Part shown: in pieces, positions 32,351 through 41,333 of the stretch
Layout of the letters: every line of letters begins with the position of its first letter
Numbering within the stretch: position 1 is the stretch's first letter
DNA from: Phytomonas francai
Taxonomy: Eukaryota; Euglenozoa; Kinetoplastea; Trypanosomatida; Trypanosomatidae
Assembly: GCA_001766655.1 (NCBI GenBank)
Contig: MJCC01000003.1
Span: forward strand, 1,445,011-1,509,010
Direction of reading: 5' to 3'
Length of the DNA stretch: 64,000 bases
Program-made: the position numbers and the translations under genes
Notes under the pieces: generated by a model
Seen by the model: only the letters and a program-made list of their open reading frames with translations
Database searches by the model: none
What the model was told of the DNA's origin: nothing

Positions 32351-33208
32351 ATGAGCTTAAGGGAGAAGTACATTCGCTATGATCGTCAAATCCGCCTGTG
32401 GGGGAAAACTACTCAGCAGCGGCTGATGGAGACTGAGGTGCGAATGTTTGATCTGCGCGGGGTGGACGCTGAAATAGCGAAGAATCTCGTCCTGGCGGGC
32501 ATCAAATCCCTAAAGGTGCTCAACACCACGCAAACGATCAAAGCAGCCGACCTGCGCAACAACTTGCTTGTGCAGAAGGGCAACGCGTCCATGACCTGCG
32601 AAGAAGCGGGGGTTGAGGCTCTGAAGGTGCTCAACCCTTATGTGCACATTGCTCTGAGTAATATTGATGAGGTCAGTGCAGGGGGCGTTGCTGGAGGACA
32701 TGGAATCAGCATCGCGCTCGTGCACGATGTTGTCGAGTTGGGTTCGGTCGTAGCACAATGTGGTGGTTCCAGTGATGTTGTTGTACTGAGCACTCAGTGC
32801 GAATCCTACGTACTAACGTTCTTTTTGTATCGCGATCAAACGACAACGATGGAGCAGCAATGGAGGCAGCTTGTAGAAGACCCCATCCGGATCCATAACA
32901 AGCCCGCGGCGTACCAGAAGATACTCCTCGCCCTTCACCTCGGGAAGTCCGCCCCAACGTACGCCAGGCTGCTGACCAGCGCGATGGACGCGGTTGAGAA
33001 GCTGCAGTTGCGCGGGCTGGGCGCGGGGGATGTTGAGGAGGTGCTCGACCTGAGGGGGCGCGACCCGGGCCCGGCGGCCTGCACCCTGGCGGGGGCTTCC
33101 GTGGCGCAGCACCTGATCCGCCACGCTGGGGAAGGGGGGGGGGGCGGGCGGCCGTGGCGCTGGATGATTTGCCGAGGGGCCTCAGAGGTGGAAGTGGGGT
33201 TGGATTAG
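32351..33208 (+). CDS. AOS1: SUMO-activating enzyme E1 small subunit (SAE1/AOS1)
   Basis: 285 residues. The N-terminus YDRQIRLWGKTTQQRLMETE is the hallmark of E1 small subunits, followed by the Rossmann-like segment ...VDAEIAKNLVLAGIKSLKVLN (about 39-60) that matches SAE1 (AEIAKNLILAGVKGLT). The C-terminus has AACTLAGASVAQHLIRH and a final strand WRWMICRG, corresponding to the last helix and strand of SAE1. SAE1 pairs with UBA2 to adenylate SUMO; the small subunit supplies no catalytic cysteine, and none is expected here. The chain is shorter than human SAE1 (346 residues), with the middle reduced. A NEDD8 E1 subunit (NAE1/ULA1) is the main alternative but is usually much longer. The last ~220 bases are very GC-rich and encode a Gly run. 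It is the last gene of the plus array. Confidence 0.75.
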   Translation: MSLREKYIRYDRQIRLWGKTTQQRLMETEVRMFDLRGVDAEIAKNLVLAGIKSLKVLNTTQTIKAADLRNNLLVQKGNASMTCEEAGVEALKVLNPYVHIALSNIDEVSAGGVAGGHGISIALVHDVVELGSVVAQCGGSSDVVVLSTQCESYVLTFFLYRDQTTTMEQQWRQLVEDPIRIHNKPAAYQKILLALHLGKSAPTYARLLTSAMDAVEKLQLRGLGAGDVEEVLDLRGRDPGPAACTLAGASVAQHLIRHAGEGGGGGRPWRWMICRGASEVEVGLD

Positions 33209-33512
33209 CTATTCGGGAAGGTGATCCTTCGGAAATGCAGTGACCCCGGCACACGCGGCGCCCCCCTCGCTATCTTATTCGCCCCGGGGCGTGTCGCAAA
33301 GCATGGGAGGCGGGCGCGCCCACAATATAATCGAACGTGCGCCAGACCAGCCTAGAAAACGGATAGAAAAGGAAAATAAATAGAAAATTATGGGTTTAAT
33401 GTCATTGTATCAGTAAAAAAAAATGAATGAATCAGTCGCTGTATGAGAAACCAGTGCACCTAAGATATATATATATATATATATATATGTATATTTAAAA
33501 GGGAAAAAAATG
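33209..33512. other. Convergent strand-switch region
   Basis: The two arrays meet tail to tail here. The spacer is only about 300 bases: a GC-rich left half (to about 33345) followed by an AT-rich right half with an A-run and a (TA)n tract at about 33463-33488. In kinetoplastids convergent switches are sites of transcription termination, marked by base J and histone variants H3.V/H4.V, and often carry tRNA genes. I found no tRNA or other RNA gene in it. Confidence 0.75.
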
Positions 33513-36500
33513 TTATCCCGATAGCAATAACTTAAGCTGTTCTGCTTCTTCCTCGGAAAGTTGCGCAATTTCCTTGCTCACACTTCGTGCAAGTTGGGAA
33601 AGCTCTTGACGCGCTACGGGATGGTAAACCATGAGGAATCCGAATGTATCCAACATTGCGCGTCCAGCTGGCGCTGCTAGCTCTTGCTGCTTTGCCAAGG
33701 ACACACATTGATTGCCCACGGCCTGTAAGAGTGGTATCTGTCGCCAACCACAGTCCATTACTACAGAACACAGTTTTATTATACTACTACTGGTTAGTTG
33801 TCCCACATTGTCGGCAATGAGCGAAGCGAGCGGCTCTATGCTTTTGTCGTTTTTTAAATCATAGTTCATCTGTCGTAATGCACTAAGAATGTCTACTATG
33901 TCATTGACGTTCTGAAAATGTTTGACTTCATGTGTGATATCTCGCAGAAGGACCTGAGCCATCACCTTATGTTCCTTTCCAACATTCCCGTACGCTTTAA
34001 TCAGTTCGCATTTATCGGCAAGGCTGAATTCGCCTGTGCGAACGACAATTTGTTGGCCCATTTGCTCATAAAAGCTGTCGTTCAACAGCATTACACGACT
34101 ATGCGCTAAGACGGAAAAGAAAATATCCTTGGCGGAAAGATCTTTCGCATTGTGAATACAAACCTGCGTGAGACGATCGAACAGGGGTTTGTCAAGATAC
34201 TTAACCATCCCAAAAGCGTGTAGAGCGATAGTTATGGATTTGCGGTTCATGGTTGCTCGCACTGCACGCATGGAAAGTTTGCCTGAAAAAACGTTATACA
34301 AACTACGTTTCGTGCAATGTAGACGCGCGAAGCCGTCCAGCATATGCGCTATGTCAGGACCACTCCAGAAAAGATCCGCGTTATCGACGACGTAATCGGA
34401 GACCCTCTCCATCACAATTTGATGGCTCAATCTTTGACCAGCGTGTTGCAGCCGTCCTAAGCCCCACACACAGTGTGCAATTTGCGAAGACTTGAGTCGA
34501 TCCAGCTGACGCGGAAGCATCTCCACAACCTCATCGGTGAACCCTTCAGCAAGGTGGCCATCAGAAATAAAGCGGCAAAGATCAACATATATCTCTGGTT
34601 CAAGCGCCAGAAGATTATCCGAAATGAGCTGCAGCAGAGTTTCTGGAAAATCGACGAAGTGGCCTCCCGCAACTAACCTCTCATACTGTGCGCAGTACGA
34701 TACTAAGAGACGAGCTATAGGTGAAGGATCGACAACGGAATCACAGCCGGTGCTTTGGAAAACATTCGTAAAGAAGCCGATCAGTGCCGCTGTCAAACTT
34801 ATGTTAGCGAACCCCACTACTGGTGAGATGAAACTGACGGCATGTGTGGCAACTGAGAGGTGCAGCGTCCCGTTGAGCACGTGCGGCACGAGGGCACCCT
34901 GAATCTGAGAATCTGTCGCAAAACTCCGAGCTCGCCTAGCCAGCAGCCCAGCAGCGACGAGACACTCAGGTGCACATGAGCCGATTTCACTTTCCACGCG
35001 ATGCAACAACTGATTCCCCAACCCCTCCAGCTCAGGCGCATTGTATTCTGCCTGAAAAGCAGCGATCTCTAGTAAAGTCATGTGTGCGTCCGTGCAGTCG
35101 TGCCCATCAGGTTGGAAGCACAAGTCCAAGAGTGCTTTAAACCTAATTGCAAGTTTGTCCATAAGTTCTAAGTTGCTCACATGGTTGTCAAGCCTCAAGA
35201 GCTGCATAATGGCCAGCCATTCGGTATTTGAGAGCTCTTCGGTCGACGCGGCCCGATCGAGTGCCGACCGTACAAGCGCTTTATCCGTGTCAAGTGCCAG
35301 GGTTTGGATGGCCGCAGCAATTGCGTCTCTAAGTGGCCACAATGGTGAACAGCACACGGCAGCAATTCTTTCCAGCAAATGCCGTTTCAATATTGTCTCT
35401 GCAGTCTCAAATGATTGAGGCAAATCGACATGCCGTGGTTGTGGCAACGCTACTGCACCTGCTAAATCTAATAATAACGAAAGCGGCGTGTTGTTAAGAG
35501 CAGAGAAATCCAGACTGCGCATGGCCAGCTCGGTAGCAGTCAATAGTGCACCCGTTCTATCCCACTTTGCAGCCCTTAGGAAGGCAGCCAAACCTCTTAA
35601 ACTTAGCGAACGGGCGACCGACGGGGACCGTATCATGATGGCATGCGGAACTTCACTTTGGCGCGCTAGGACACATGCCGCATACGCAACATGATCTGGC
35701 TGAGCGTCCCCCAGCTCCTCTGTAAGTGTGTGTAATATGATTCCCGGAACACGTCTTCCATTGGTGGCCTCTGTGTAAGCCTTCAGCACGTTGGGAACTT
35801 GCTCTAAGCTGTTGCTGGACTCATGTTTGCCGTTTAATGCATCGACTAGACGAGGAAAACGTCGCACATCGGCATAAACTACCTGATTGAGTTTGCGCAT
35901 ACCCTCCATACTCATTGCATCTGGTTGCTCCATGGTGTGCAGAACTGCCCCTTCCAGTGCTAAATAAGCGACTGGATCTTCAATTTTATAAAAACTCAAC
36001 AATTCCAAACACTCTACCGCGTCCTTGAACGAAGTATCCTTGGTATTCATTAGAGAACCGTTAGCCTGCACTTTGTTCTGGAGGAGGAGGTACACATGCG
36101 TGCTTACCTTTGCTGCGTCCCATACATGTTCACTGTCATTACAGCAGTCCGTATAGCTCGTCTGAAACTTGTCCAACAGAGACTGCCTGTGTGCGAGCCA
36201 TCCCTCACAAACCGCCTGAGCGAAGGATTCATACTTCTGCAGAAAGCTCCTGCAGTGATCTTCAGTGAGGCATGCAGACTGCAGTTGCCCAAGGACGATG
36301 TCCACTGCTTCTTTGTGTCCCCCAAGATAAATGTAGGCTAAGAAAGCAAAATGAAGAAGGTTTTCTGGGCGCTCTTTCGATCGAAGCACATATTTGGTAT
36401 GATGACGGATGAAAGTGTAGAGTGTTACATTGAAGTAATGCCCAGCGCAAATAGCGGCGGCAATAATGCGCGTAAGTTCCACCAGGCGAAGCCGCCCCCG

Positions 36501-36839
36501 AGGTTGGTGAACGTTCTCACAGCCTTTATGAATCTGCTTGGACAACTGCTCAACTAGCGAAGGGGAACGCCATCGCAATGCTGATGCCCCACCACCGATC
36601 ATGCCGAGCTCCATAAAAGTGCACTGTGGGATAAAACGTATGGACTGTGTTACCAACGCAGCAGCATCTGCTTCATTGAAGCCTAACACATTAGCTGACG
36701 AAGGATTTGATGCGGTACACGGAAACAACCGAAACGGTTGAAGTTGAGCTACGGCTGCAAGGGACACGCACAACTGTTCCTTCGAGAGCGATGACGCTAC
36801 AATAGGTGTACTGAGACGCTGAAGCAGTCTGAGAATCAT
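33513..36839 (-). CDS. Large helical-repeat protein, possibly mitochondrial RNA-related
   Basis: 1108 residues. The N-terminus MILRLLQRLSTPIVASSLS is basic and amphipathic and could be a mitochondrial targeting sequence. The rest is nearly all alpha-helical, with repeating units of about 35-40 residues of the form LxxxxIxxxLxAFGxxxxxxxxLFxxLxxxI, clearest at about 775-1000 (for example IAHCVWGLGRLQHAG, IAHMLDGFARLHCT, ITIALHAFGMVKYLD, KCELIKAYGNVGKE and IVDILSALRQMNYD). Such repeats are typical of octotricopeptide, FASTK or RAP-type organellar RNA-binding proteins, which are numerous in kinetoplastid mitochondria where they act in mRNA processing, editing or the mitoribosome. No RAP domain or catalytic motif is evident at the C-terminus, which ends in a coiled acidic helix (EEEAEQLKLLLSG). 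Role and location are inference. It is the last gene of the minus array. Confidence 0.6.
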   Translation of the reverse strand: MILRLLQRLSTPIVASSLSKEQLCVSLAAVAQLQPFRLFPCTASNPSSANVLGFNEADAAALVTQSIRFIPQCTFMELGMIGGGASALRWRSPSLVEQLSKQIHKGCENVHQPRGRLRLVELTRIIAAAICAGHYFNVTLYTFIRHHTKYVLRSKERPENLLHFAFLAYIYLGGHKEAVDIVLGQLQSACLTEDHCRSFLQKYESFAQAVCEGWLAHRQSLLDKFQTSYTDCCNDSEHVWDAAKVSTHVYLLLQNKVQANGSLMNTKDTSFKDAVECLELLSFYKIEDPVAYLALEGAVLHTMEQPDAMSMEGMRKLNQVVYADVRRFPRLVDALNGKHESSNSLEQVPNVLKAYTEATNGRRVPGIILHTLTEELGDAQPDHVAYAACVLARQSEVPHAIMIRSPSVARSLSLRGLAAFLRAAKWDRTGALLTATELAMRSLDFSALNNTPLSLLLDLAGAVALPQPRHVDLPQSFETAETILKRHLLERIAAVCCSPLWPLRDAIAAAIQTLALDTDKALVRSALDRAASTEELSNTEWLAIMQLLRLDNHVSNLELMDKLAIRFKALLDLCFQPDGHDCTDAHMTLLEIAAFQAEYNAPELEGLGNQLLHRVESEIGSCAPECLVAAGLLARRARSFATDSQIQGALVPHVLNGTLHLSVATHAVSFISPVVGFANISLTAALIGFFTNVFQSTGCDSVVDPSPIARLLVSYCAQYERLVAGGHFVDFPETLLQLISDNLLALEPEIYVDLCRFISDGHLAEGFTDEVVEMLPRQLDRLKSSQIAHCVWGLGRLQHAGQRLSHQIVMERVSDYVVDNADLFWSGPDIAHMLDGFARLHCTKRSLYNVFSGKLSMRAVRATMNRKSITIALHAFGMVKYLDKPLFDRLTQVCIHNAKDLSAKDIFFSVLAHSRVMLLNDSFYEQMGQQIVVRTGEFSLADKCELIKAYGNVGKEHKVMAQVLLRDITHEVKHFQNVNDIVDILSALRQMNYDLKNDKSIEPLASLIADNVGQLTSSSIIKLCSVVMDCGWRQIPLLQAVGNQCVSLAKQQELAAPAGRAMLDTFGFLMVYHPVARQELSQLARSVSKEIAQLSEEEAEQLKLLLSG

Positions 36840-37189
36840 TAACTAGGGAACTCGCCAAATGTCAATTATGTTGTCACTTTTTCTGTTTTCTTTGATGTTA
36901 GTCTTGCGGGGGGAGAGGGAAGCTAAAAATATTATCAGAGAAAAAGCGGATAATACACATTCAGAAAAAAAAAAGTCTTGAAGAACAATGTTCCTCTAAA
37001 AGATAGTAATTTCTAAATGAGATTAAAACATCATATTGGTGGTCGATATCCCTCGAAGAGAAAGACTACACGCAATTACTTTTGCTAGTGAACACACTCT
37101 ATTGGAAAAGTCCAAGGGGAAAGTGTACTCTTCTGATATGCTACCCGAGTGAAAATATTTAATTAAGGGACAATGAGAATGATAAATAG

Positions 37190-37737
37190 GGTCTTGTGGG
37201 ATATTAATTTTATAATCAATTCCAGGTGGCACACCGCTGTAATGGTTACCTACACTTGGCAGGGAAGGCATCACCTAGTATTACTGAGAGCAGCAGTGGC
37301 AAAAAAAATGCTTCACGTAATCACATCTGAGGCAAGAAGGCGCTGGCAATTCTGGGGTCTACAATACGTGTGATAAACCATACGTTCTAAATTTCTTAAA
37401 CGGGGATGGGCATCGTTGGTTCCTACTTCGATCAACATCTGTGAGGCATGGCATACCTATAACGGCTAAAAAGATGGTTGCAGTTTGTCCGCCGGGCACA
37501 AAGAATGGCAAGATAACACCCTTGCTCAATTGAGTTCAGATCGTGAATTACACCCCTAGATCTTCGCCTGTCCCACAATTCTTCACTTTTCAAGGGTCTA
37601 AAATCCCCGTGATGACTCGGGCGCTTGAAAAGGTTTTCAAGTTGAACCTTCTTCCGTCAGATACGTTAATGCCGACTACGTCGGCATTTGTGTGGGCGAC
37701 AGTAGAAACAGGCATGGATTTTACAGCGAGTTAAGCA
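37190..37737 (+). pseudogene. Decayed coding remnant antisense to the minus array
   Basis: Plus-strand sequence here reads as protein although the array runs the other way. From about 37300 to the TAA at 37735 one frame gives GVYNTCDKPYVLNFLNGDGH, then FLLRSTSVRHGIPITAKKMV, then VCPPGTKNGKITPLLN, a TGA, and YTPRSSPVPQFFTFQGSKIP with VFKLNLLPSDTLMPTTSAFV. Another frame just upstream (to 37373) gives LVLLRAAVAKKMLHVITSEA, so a frameshift probably separates them. I do not recognise the protein. The arrangement resembles the remnant at 31 kb: protein-like, GC-richer than the flanks, opposite to the local transcription direction. An old mobile element is the simplest reading but is not proven. Confidence 0.4.
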
Positions 37738-38005
37738 TGGTATAATATCAATAATTTCGTCATGAAAGAAAAAATGAACGCTGCACCCAAGCAACACACG
37801 CTAAAACTGAAAGTACATTTATGACCAATTGTACGCAAAACTAAGGGGGCAAGAGTGAAAAAGTCAATTACGCATTAAATTTATACATGCATTGCTAGAT
37901 TTTGTACGAGTGAGGAAATCAACTACAGTTGATAGTGTGGAATAGTAAATTTAGTGGTTAAAAAACTGCTTGTGTTTAAATCACTGGCAAGCGTATCATA
38001 GCCGC

Positions 38006-38158
38006 ACGTTTTGTCCACAATATTTTCCAGTTTCGAAATAAAATTGTAGGCTTCATGGAAAAGAGGCGAGGTGTGAGTAAGGAAGAATGCGCAATACGAG
38101 AAAAGAGTGCCCAGCAAACTAAGGATATTCCTTCCACTAATATAATAATACGATTTTC

Positions 38159-38189
<31 letters not shown>

Positions 38190-38432
38190 GATCCCCTTCC
38201 GTTTAGTTCAAACTTTGAAATCTTGAAGCATCCACTTTTTGTTGTTGGACGATGCTTTCGAAGCAGATCCCCCCTCTTAGAANACGTTTTGTCCACAATA
38301 TTTTCCAGTTTCGAAATAAAATTGTAGGCTTCATGGAAAAGAGGCGAGGTGTGAGTAAGGAAGAATGCGCAATACGAGGCAATAGCCTCGACATGGTGTG
38401 TCGTCTTCCTCAAACCTTTTAGGTTCCCTTAC

Positions 38433-38463
<31 letters not shown>

Positions 38464-38557
38464 GATCCCCTTCCGTTTAGTTCAAACTTTGAAATCTTGA
38501 AGCATCCACTTTTTGTTGTTGGACGATGCTTTCGAAGCAGATCCCCCCTCTTAGAAA
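38006..38557. repeat. Interleaved duplicated blocks around a single N (probable scaffold join)
   Basis: Block 1 (38006-38100) recurs at 38284-38378 (offset 278) and block 2 (poly-T/G run through CTCTTAGAA, about 38160-38282) recurs at about 38434-38556 (offset 274). By eye both pairs are near-identical. The ~60 bases between block 1 and block 2 are unrelated in the two copies. The single N at 38283 sits exactly where copy 1 ends and copy 2 begins. This looks like two versions of the same locus, perhaps alleles or alternative graph paths, placed end to end by the assembler. A genuine tandem duplication is possible but less likely. Confidence 0.8.
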
Positions 38558-38581
38558 ATGTTAGTGAACAGGGGTGACTAC

Positions 38582-39547
38582 TTACCGAGTGAATATTTGT
38601 TTTTCCTTGCGCCACTGTCTTCGAGACAATTCGACGAAGGTTGCACTGTCATGCAATTGGTCCAATTCAGCGGTGGAGAGATCGGCATGATTGTACTCTG
38701 CAAAGTGCGACACCAGAAGTGAGGCGGTGCTAATTGGTACTAGGGCGTCGCTTTTATTGAACAGTGCAGTCTCCAGCCCCAGCGAAGACGTACAGAGATG
38801 GTGAACCCCCACCTCAAGGGCCTTACCTATCAGTTTGGGTGTGTGTGCCGCATCACACAATGCAAGTGACAAGCATGAGGTCGGAATACCACATGATAGC
38901 GCCGTCTTCAACGAAGTCTCAAGCCAACGTGCACTGAGGCCAGCGCTTCCCTCCTCTAGAATAACCTGCGCACAACCACCATCAGCACCCAACAGAGTGG
39001 CCGCATATTCAGAGACACGTATAGGCGGAATGTAATGGCCTTCAAATTGACACGTCAATCCAGAGCGTATCCATGCACGCCAGCTAACATGGGACGAGAC
39101 TTCCATGTTTTTAAACAAATCCATCACTTTTTGAACACAGTCACCGTAGTAGACTTCGATAGGACGTTGGAATAAGAGTCTTGAAGAAAGTGGGCCACTA
39201 GGGACCGGAATACAAAAAGTGCGGTAGGAAGGATAGCGGCCGAGGATGTCGCCCATTTCGCTGCAAGTAGCTAACACAACCAAACGGTGATCCCGTGTCA
39301 GCACCTTCCACTCATTCTGTAGCTCCGCGGCGGCATTACGCTCCATCCAGTGGACCATGCCTACTGGCACCAATACCTCGGCAGCCCTGGCAACCGAAAA
39401 AGCTCCTGTGATGTAGTCCAATAAAAAGTGCATAAAGCGAGGCGTGGGTGAGGTGCCACAGGAAGAGCACCAACGCCACAAGGCGACTGGTCCACATTCT
39501 AGTAAAGATGCTGTGGCAGACACAGACGCAACAAGTGACTGGGTCAT
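38582..39547 (-). CDS. HMG-CoA lyase-like protein, catalytic residues missing
   Basis: 321 residues. The C-terminal two thirds resemble the HMGL-like TIM barrel: LTCQFEGHYIPPIRVSEYAA (compare CPFEGxxxPxxVxxxA), then GCAQVILEEGSAGLSARWLE (compare GCxEISLGDTxGxGTP), then IGKALEVGVHHLCTSSLGLE (compare ALxxGVxxxDSSxAGLGGC), and FAEYNHADLSTAELDQLHD (compare GIxTGVDLxxLLxxG). Catalytic features of the family are absent: no VGPRDGLQNE start, no HxHDT motif, and Leu/Glu/Thr where the active-site GCPYA cysteine loop would be. So HMG-CoA cleavage in leucine breakdown is unlikely. The assignment is from motif order only and could be wrong. The first ~130 residues show no family match. It ends 25 bases from the duplicated block, so its 3' flank is disturbed by the assembly. 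Confidence 0.42.
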   Translation of the reverse strand: MTQSLVASVSATASLLECGPVALWRWCSSCGTSPTPRFMHFLLDYITGAFSVARAAEVLVPVGMVHWMERNAAAELQNEWKVLTRDHRLVVLATCSEMGDILGRYPSYRTFCIPVPSGPLSSRLLFQRPIEVYYGDCVQKVMDLFKNMEVSSHVSWRAWIRSGLTCQFEGHYIPPIRVSEYAATLLGADGGCAQVILEEGSAGLSARWLETSLKTALSCGIPTSCLSLALCDAAHTPKLIGKALEVGVHHLCTSSLGLETALFNKSDALVPISTASLLVSHFAEYNHADLSTAELDQLHDSATFVELSRRQWRKEKQIFTR

Positions 39548-39868
39548 GAGCTGTCTCTTTCCCCACCCGCCCCCCTCGCCTCTGCTCTGGCTTTATTTTT
39601 CTGATGTGTATTTCCTAAATGAAACCTCTCCCTGTGACACCTTCATTTAAGTCTAGTAATTCATTATGGAAGGCAAAGCGCTCATGGTACACTTGCAATG
39701 AACGTCTCGTTGGGTAAGACATCTCATGGCAAAGAAGCAGCAAACGTTATTGCAAAGTATTGGTACTAAACAAGACGCTTGTCCATTTTAGTCTATTACA
39801 AGTTTTTTCTCTTAACTCTTTATTATAACATGGTGTGCACACTGAAAGAATGAACAAAATGCGTAACT

Positions 39869-40810
39869 TCAGTCAGTGTGAGGCTTAATCTTTGCACAGT
39901 TGGCACCAATACGCTTTTGTCTCCAAAGGTAGACAAGAAAGAAACCCCAAATAAAAAATTGTAGTTGATACGCTAACACAAATAATCTTGATGCCTGGTT
40001 GCTCCCATGAATCGAAACCAGAACAGCTAGTCCAAAGGCCAAGACGGGGATCGCCATCAAGTATTTCCAACACTGTCTGCAGCTTACTCTATCCAACACA
40101 GGTGTTACACACCAAAGCGACATCAGGGGGCACCATCGCCGCGCAACACTGCATACCCAATACATGACGAAGGGAATTTCACATCCTCCAAAATCGTGAA
40201 TTGGCTCGCTGCAAGCCCTTACCAGCATTACGGTTTGCATCAGTAGCCCCAAAACAGAAAGCAGAGCTGTGCTCACACCACAGAGCGCCATGAAGTCATG
40301 CGTAACGAAGCCAACGGTAAATGAAAGCCACGCACAAAAACTGCACGGTAGTATAACGGGGAAAAAAAGCGGACCTAGAATCCGGTGTGAAAAGCTTGAA
40401 AAATTCTCACCTACTTGCCAGCCTTGCGGCCAGAGCGCTTCCTCTGTTGCAGGAAAGTCAAGTGAAAGGTAACGACTCATGTTGGTAGCGTATTGAAGCA
40501 TGAGGCTCAAAATTGAGGCAATTCCGAGCCAAAGCGGATAGTTAAACATTTCAGCAAATGCAAGGTGTGAATCGAACAATGTCCTCTCGGTACTTGTGGA
40601 GGTGTCAAATAACTCATCATTTTCGTCCCTCGTGGTGAATTCCTCGTCCTCTGGCAATAAACCGCGCACCCATTGAGAGTCGTGGTCCTTTTCCTGTAGG
40701 TTGTTAAAGTAAGTATCAGGGTCTTGTACTACCGCAACGTCTTCATCGCTTTCGCTGCTTCTACTAACATTATTAGATCTAACAGGACCGTGCGAAGGGG
40801 AACCAAGCAT
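39869..40810 (-). CDS. Multipass membrane protein of unknown function
   Basis: 313 residues. An N-terminal cytosolic-looking part of about 85 residues is acidic and Ser/Asp/Glu-rich (SSESDEDVAVVQDPD, LLPEDEEFTTRDENDELFD). Five to six hydrophobic helices follow: about 92-112 (YPLWLGIASILSLMLQY), 147-170 (FFPVILPCSFCAWLSFTVGF), 175-197 (FMALCGVSTALLSVLGLLMQ), 212-235 (CEIPFVMYWVCSVARRW onward), 250-272 (LMAIPVLAFGLAVLVSI) and 278-300 (LFVLAYQLQFFIWGFFLVYL), ending in a short basic tail. No transporter signature is recognised. The start ATG is preceded on the minus strand by (TA)n tracts at 40823-40885. The ordered topology makes it a real gene; function is unknown. Confidence 0.6.
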   Translation of the reverse strand: MLGSPSHGPVRSNNVSRSSESDEDVAVVQDPDTYFNNLQEKDHDSQWVRGLLPEDEEFTTRDENDELFDTSTSTERTLFDSHLAFAEMFNYPLWLGIASILSLMLQYATNMSRYLSLDFPATEEALWPQGWQVGENFSSFSHRILGPLFFPVILPCSFCAWLSFTVGFVTHDFMALCGVSTALLSVLGLLMQTVMLVRACSEPIHDFGGCEIPFVMYWVCSVARRWCPLMSLWCVTPVLDRVSCRQCWKYLMAIPVLAFGLAVLVSIHGSNQASRLFVLAYQLQFFIWGFFLVYLWRQKRIGANCAKIKPHTD

Positions 40811-41333
40811 ACCAGCTACGTTAATATATATATATATATATATATGCTTGAGTATAAATAAATAAATAAATATATATATATATATAAGTATAGATGGAAA
40901 TTCTATGCGAATTTCACCCTCACTTGTCTCAAATCGTCTACTTTAGGGAGTTTAATTTGTAAATTACGTTCGTTTACGTGTTTTCAAACAAAGGATCAAT
41001 ATAAGTAAAGACAATGATTTTAGATGGTGTAAAGGGCTTTTTTAAGAATTCGAGAAAGGAGTATTGCACAAAGATATTAAACGGGCAATTAATATTTAGT
41101 TCTCTTGGGAACATCTTTTTACAAAGGTGGGTCTTGTGTTATTATGCGCCTCCTTAACCACGCCCCTCACTTAGACACTATTAAAGGTCTTGAGGCGTGA
41201 CTGAAACCTAAGAATAGATATGAACCAATTGCAGCTGTTGGTAATAGCATTTCAGACTCAACTTTTCACATTTTTGACCATTCTTCTATCCACCGTTCAT
41301 CACTGGTGGACAGACCGTGGGACGGTACGAGTC
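40811..41333. repeat. Intergenic region with (TA)n and TAAA microsatellites
   Basis: (TA)n at about 40823-40845, TAAA repeats at 40857-40871 and a second (TA)n at about 40871-40886. The rest is AT-rich with no gene. The 88-codon plus-strand ORF at 41220-41486 overlaps the 3' end of the BCD1 gene and is not supported. Confidence 0.6.
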
